NCBI GenBank assembly: GCA_020849535.1 | Contig: JADLGB010000075.1 | Span: 1-64,000, forward strand | Length of the DNA stretch: 64,000 nt | DNA from: Candidatus Hydrogenedentota bacterium | GTDB lineage: Bacteria > Hydrogenedentota > Hydrogenedentia > Hydrogenedentales > SLHB01 | Direction of reading: 5' to 3' | Shown here: positions 61,352-64,000 of the stretch, piece after piece | Numbering within the stretch: the first letter of the stretch is position 1 | Layout of the letters: every line of letters starts with the position of its first letter | Translations under genes and position numbers: made by a program | The notes under the pieces: generated by a model | Told to the model about the DNA's origin: nothing | Seen by the model: only the letters and a program-made list of their open reading frames with translations | Database searches by the model: none

Positions 61352-62833
61352 ATGAGCAAGCGTAATCGACGCAGTCTAGCGGAGGACCTCGTTTTTCCGA
61401 CGCTGCTCTTCATGGCCTTGGGAGGCATGACGTGGGCCGTTCGCGGCTGTTCCGGTTACGGGGGTTCCTCGGGCTGCATCTTTGCAGGGGTCACCTGGGG
61501 CGCCGCCTGGTGGTTTATCTCCCGCAATGCAGGCCGCGAGCAGTCCCGCCCTTACTCTTCAGGGTGGATCGTTCTTGCCATGACGGTCGGCATCGGTTTC
61601 GCGGGAAGCCGCGGGTGGGCGCAATGGCCGAACTTCTTTGAAGGACACCTCTCGACAAATGCGCAAGCCAACGAGTTCGTGCCAATCTCTCGGGCATACG
61701 GATTTCTCTGGCTCTTCATCGCCGGCATGCCGTGGGCAGGTCTCGGAGCTGGACTGCTGGCGTGGTGTAGTTCCCAGTCGCGCTTGCGCGGGTGGGAATG
61801 GTTGCTGCGCGTCGCCTGCGTCATTGGAGGGGGCCTGTCGGGGTGGTATCTGTTTGTTCGCTTGCCCGAAGTGTTCCTGCCGCTCTACAAGAGCATCCCG
61901 GAGCGGTACCATGACTTGAAAGCCAACCCCAGTCTTGGACGCCTGATCAACGACAATCGCAGCGCCATAACGCACCTTGGCCTCTACCTTGGTTTTCTCG
62001 CGTTCGAGGTGTTCCGGCGCGACTGGCGAAACGTGCGACTCATCTTGACGGTCGGCGTCGTGAGCGGACTCGGGTGGGCCTTGTTTCAGAACTGGAAATG
62101 GGCGGAGCACTGGTGGCCCGATGCACGGTTCAATTTCTGGCGGTGTTGGGAGTCGTCGGGTGGGCTCAGCATCGGGCTCGCATATGGGCTTGCCTTCTTT
62201 CTCGCCAATGGCCGGCTGTCGCCGGAAGAACTCGCCCAACGCGAAATCCACCTCGCCCCAAGGTTATCCCGAGGCGAATGGCTGACCGTGTACCTTGGAC
62301 TGCTCCTCGTCTCTGTCTTGTTTCTGCTCGGCGAAATGGGCCTGTGGGGGATTCCCTCCTTTGTCATCCTCGCCGGGTTCGGTGGTGCCTATTACCTGAG
62401 ATTCGCCAAGGAACCCATACTGCCCCGCGGTGAACCAAGTCTGGAACGCTTTGGCCTTTACATCGGATTACTCCTTGGTTTGGGTCTGTCCATCCGCAAT
62501 GGCGTTAAGGGCTGGTTCAACATCTACGTGGGCAACGAGGATTATTGGAGCGCCGTCCTGTGGTGGATTGCCGGACCGCTATTCCTTGTCGGTTTCATCG
62601 TGCTGGCTTTGAATGCGCTCATGCGACCCCACCCGAACAATTGCGAAGGCGAGGTGTTCCCCCACGCCTACGGCCTGCTATGGCTCGTGCTGATTACGCA
62701 GAACATCCTTGCTCAGCTTGTGACTGGTCCGCTTACCAACTGGGGCGAAGTTGTCTTCAGTATTTACTACGTGCTGCTCTTCGCGCTTTCCGCGGTCATC
62801 ATCCATCACTATCGTGTCCAGCAGACGTGCTGA
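61352..62833 (+). CDS. Polytopic membrane protein of unknown function
   Basis: A 493-residue protein with about 11-12 hydrophobic segments and no family I can name. Conserved-looking pieces: FMALGGMTWAVRGCSGYGGS at the N terminus, GIGFAGSRGWAQWPNFFEGH, NWKWAEHWWPDARFNFWRCW and SIRNGVKGWFNIYVGNEDYW, all Trp/Gly-rich at membrane borders. The loops after helix 3 (about 90-110) and near 230-260 carry many aromatic residues, as in carbohydrate-handling proteins. GGAAGG supports the ATG at 61352. It lies directly after an exported glycosidase on the same strand, so a transport or membrane-anchoring role for its product is inference. Confidence 0.78.
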   Translation: MSKRNRRSLAEDLVFPTLLFMALGGMTWAVRGCSGYGGSSGCIFAGVTWGAAWWFISRNAGREQSRPYSSGWIVLAMTVGIGFAGSRGWAQWPNFFEGHLSTNAQANEFVPISRAYGFLWLFIAGMPWAGLGAGLLAWCSSQSRLRGWEWLLRVACVIGGGLSGWYLFVRLPEVFLPLYKSIPERYHDLKANPSLGRLINDNRSAITHLGLYLGFLAFEVFRRDWRNVRLILTVGVVSGLGWALFQNWKWAEHWWPDARFNFWRCWESSGGLSIGLAYGLAFFLANGRLSPEELAQREIHLAPRLSRGEWLTVYLGLLLVSVLFLLGEMGLWGIPSFVILAGFGGAYYLRFAKEPILPRGEPSLERFGLYIGLLLGLGLSIRNGVKGWFNIYVGNEDYWSAVLWWIAGPLFLVGFIVLALNALMRPHPNNCEGEVFPHAYGLLWLVLITQNILAQLVTGPLTNWGEVVFSIYYVLLFALSAVIIHHYRVQQTC

Positions 62834-62885
62834 GGCGTCGCTTCGACAAGGGGGGCGAAACACTGGCCATCTGGAATAGAGAGAT

Positions 62886-64000
62886 TTAGAGGGAAAGTAC
62901 AAACACCTCCAACTGCGCGAGTTCGTCTGCCGACAATGTCGACGTCCTCCCATGGCGGTCGCAAGGATTTAATTTCGTGAGAACCTCGCCGATGGTTGCC
63001 GCACGGCCGTCGTGCAGGTACGGCGCCGTGCGCCAAACCTCGATCAGCGACGACGTGTCGACCGGTTTTCCCCGATCGACGCCTTTCGACGTCCCAACAT
63101 CGTATTGCTTCTGGTCCGTGTACAATCCATGCGGATGGCAGTCCGCGCATCCGGCGCGCTCGAAAATCGCTCGGCCCTTCGCGGCCGCAGCCGAAAGCTC
63201 GCCATTCTCCAAGCGCGGACTCGCGACCGGCACAAGACTTTTGAGGTAAGCATCGATCGCCACGGCATCCGCCTCCGGACGTTCCGTGAACTGGATGTAC
63301 TTCATGCCCGCGCGCACGGCGTACTCCGCGCTGTCCCGCACGCCCAACGTCATCACGGGCGGCGTCCGATGGGAGAGGAGCATGCTCCGCGTGTTTTTCG
63401 CGTTCCCCATTCCGTCGTTCATGAGGTCCCAATTCAGGCCGTCGACCCGCGCGTCGGGATGGCACGACGCGCAGCTCTGCCACTGCTGGAAGCAGAGGTT
63501 GGCATCGTTGAACAGCATCTCCCCGCGCCGCACCTCGGAGGATTCACCGTTTGCCCCCAACGGAATCGAACGATAGCCCGGATCACCGCCCGACGGCAGG
63601 CCCACCGCGCACACGCTGTCGCTGAAATACTCGGCCACAAAGGCCGTATCGTCGGCAATCGTCAGCGCGCGCGGCCCGTAGCCGCCGAGCTTGACGCGGC
63701 GGCGCAGGCCTACCAGGAAGGCCAAATCGTTGGGCACGTCACTGGCGGTTGCCGAGACCTCCGATACCCGTGTACCCGCGGTGACCTTGTCCAGTTTTTC
63801 GTGCAGCCCTGGGCGGTCAATGATGCTCAACTCGTGCGTGCCCGCGTGGGTCACACAAAGGTACTTGCCGTCCTGCGAACACGCGACACCCCAAGGGTTC
63901 GCCGCACCCAAAGTCACATCGTCCATCAGTACTGTATTCACCAACGCCTTCTTCTCAACATCGATGACGCTCAAAGCGTTGGTGTTCATCCAGCCGCGTT
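62886..64000 (-). CDS. MauG/cytochrome-c-peroxidase-like di-heme protein with propeller segment (partial)
   Basis: The frame is open to the right edge; 371 codons are seen and the N terminus is missing. The visible left part has propeller text of the YVTN type (GWMNTNALSVIDVEKKALVN, LCVTHAGTHELSIIDRPG). Two heme-binding CxxCH motifs follow: CASCHPDARVDGLNWDL and CADCHPHGLYTDQKQYDVG, the second within a CCP/MauG C-terminal domain ending VWRTAPYLHDGRAATIGEVL. Di-heme CCP/MauG proteins use two c-type hemes to reduce peroxide or oxidise a substrate in the periplasm. The RTAPYLHDGR motif is characteristic. It ends 52 bases from the convergent membrane gene. Confidence 0.9.
   Translation of the reverse strand, partial: RGWMNTNALSVIDVEKKALVNTVLMDDVTLGAANPWGVACSQDGKYLCVTHAGTHELSIIDRPGLHEKLDKVTAGTRVSEVSATASDVPNDLAFLVGLRRRVKLGGYGPRALTIADDTAFVAEYFSDSVCAVGLPSGGDPGYRSIPLGANGESSEVRRGEMLFNDANLCFQQWQSCASCHPDARVDGLNWDLMNDGMGNAKNTRSMLLSHRTPPVMTLGVRDSAEYAVRAGMKYIQFTERPEADAVAIDAYLKSLVPVASPRLENGELSAAAAKGRAIFERAGCADCHPHGLYTDQKQYDVGTSKGVDRGKPVDTSSLIEVWRTAPYLHDGRAATIGEVLTKLNPCDRHGRTSTLSADELAQLEVFVLSL

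Noticed and set aside
1..64000. CRISPR arrays, rRNA operons, prophage genes
   Set aside because: No regularly spaced 25-40 base repeats, no rRNA-like stretches and no phage structural genes were seen on either strand.

Overview
The window looks like a chromosome segment of a free-living, polysaccharide-degrading bacterium of the PVC/Planctomycetota-Lentisphaerota-Hydrogenedentota type. This rests on gene content only: DUF1559-type pseudopilins, PQQ/BamB-like propellers opening with a 'WPQFRGP'-type motif, DUF1080 proteins, formylglycine sulfatases with Tat signals, uroporphyrinogen-decarboxylase-like proteins that are not heme enzymes, GxGYxYP and GH123-like proteins, and sodium:solute symporters. 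I cannot assign a species or settle the phylum. There are no rRNA genes, no complete tRNA and no CRISPR array.

Layout. 0-3 kb: the start of a thymidylate-synthase-like gene (minus strand, runs off the left edge), a repeat-rich gap, and a single-chain NfnA-NfnB-like flavin/Fe-S transhydrogenase. 3-10 kb: an ECF sigma factor fused to a membrane helix and a long surface-type repeat region, flanked by two SSS-family symporters. 10-20 kb: DUF1080 protein, UroD-like protein, GxGYxYP protein, GH78 rhamnosidase, and a large FG-GAP/GH123-like protein. 20.3-21.1 kb: a gene-free block of nested inverted repeats. 21.1-28.9 kb: a tightly coupled five-gene minus-strand operon (pseudopilin, 1258-aa propeller/malectin protein, secreted anchored protein, MacB-like permease, ATPase). 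29-35 kb: a second propeller protein, a GH67/GH20-N-type glycosidase, an alpha/beta hydrolase and an AGE-family epimerase.

35-64 kb: a 41-nt piece of the 3' end of a tRNA (probably tRNA-Ala, with CCA) lies at 35.2 kb, a possible attachment scar. To its right are a clan-A glycosidase fused to an FG-GAP propeller, two Tat sulfatases, a Tat-exported fucose-isomerase-like protein, an SMP-30 lactonase, a GH29 fucosidase with a discoidin domain, a second UroD-like protein, a decayed AT-richer patch (48.1-49.8 kb) with a broken metallopeptidase, an SGLT-like symporter, a GH67-N-type protein, a transposase relic, a dienelactone-hydrolase-like esterase, a giant GH67-N/sialidase-type protein, a GHL15-like glycosidase with its membrane partner, and the end of a MauG-type cytochrome.

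Functionally the window reads as dispersed machinery for taking apart sulfated, fucose- and rhamnose-containing glycans. Exported sulfatases, glycosidases and esterases would release sugars; epimerase, isomerase-like, lactonase and DUF1080 proteins would process them; SSS symporters would import them. The least explained pieces are the five-gene exporter operon with recurrent CxC motifs and the membrane-tethered sigma factor.
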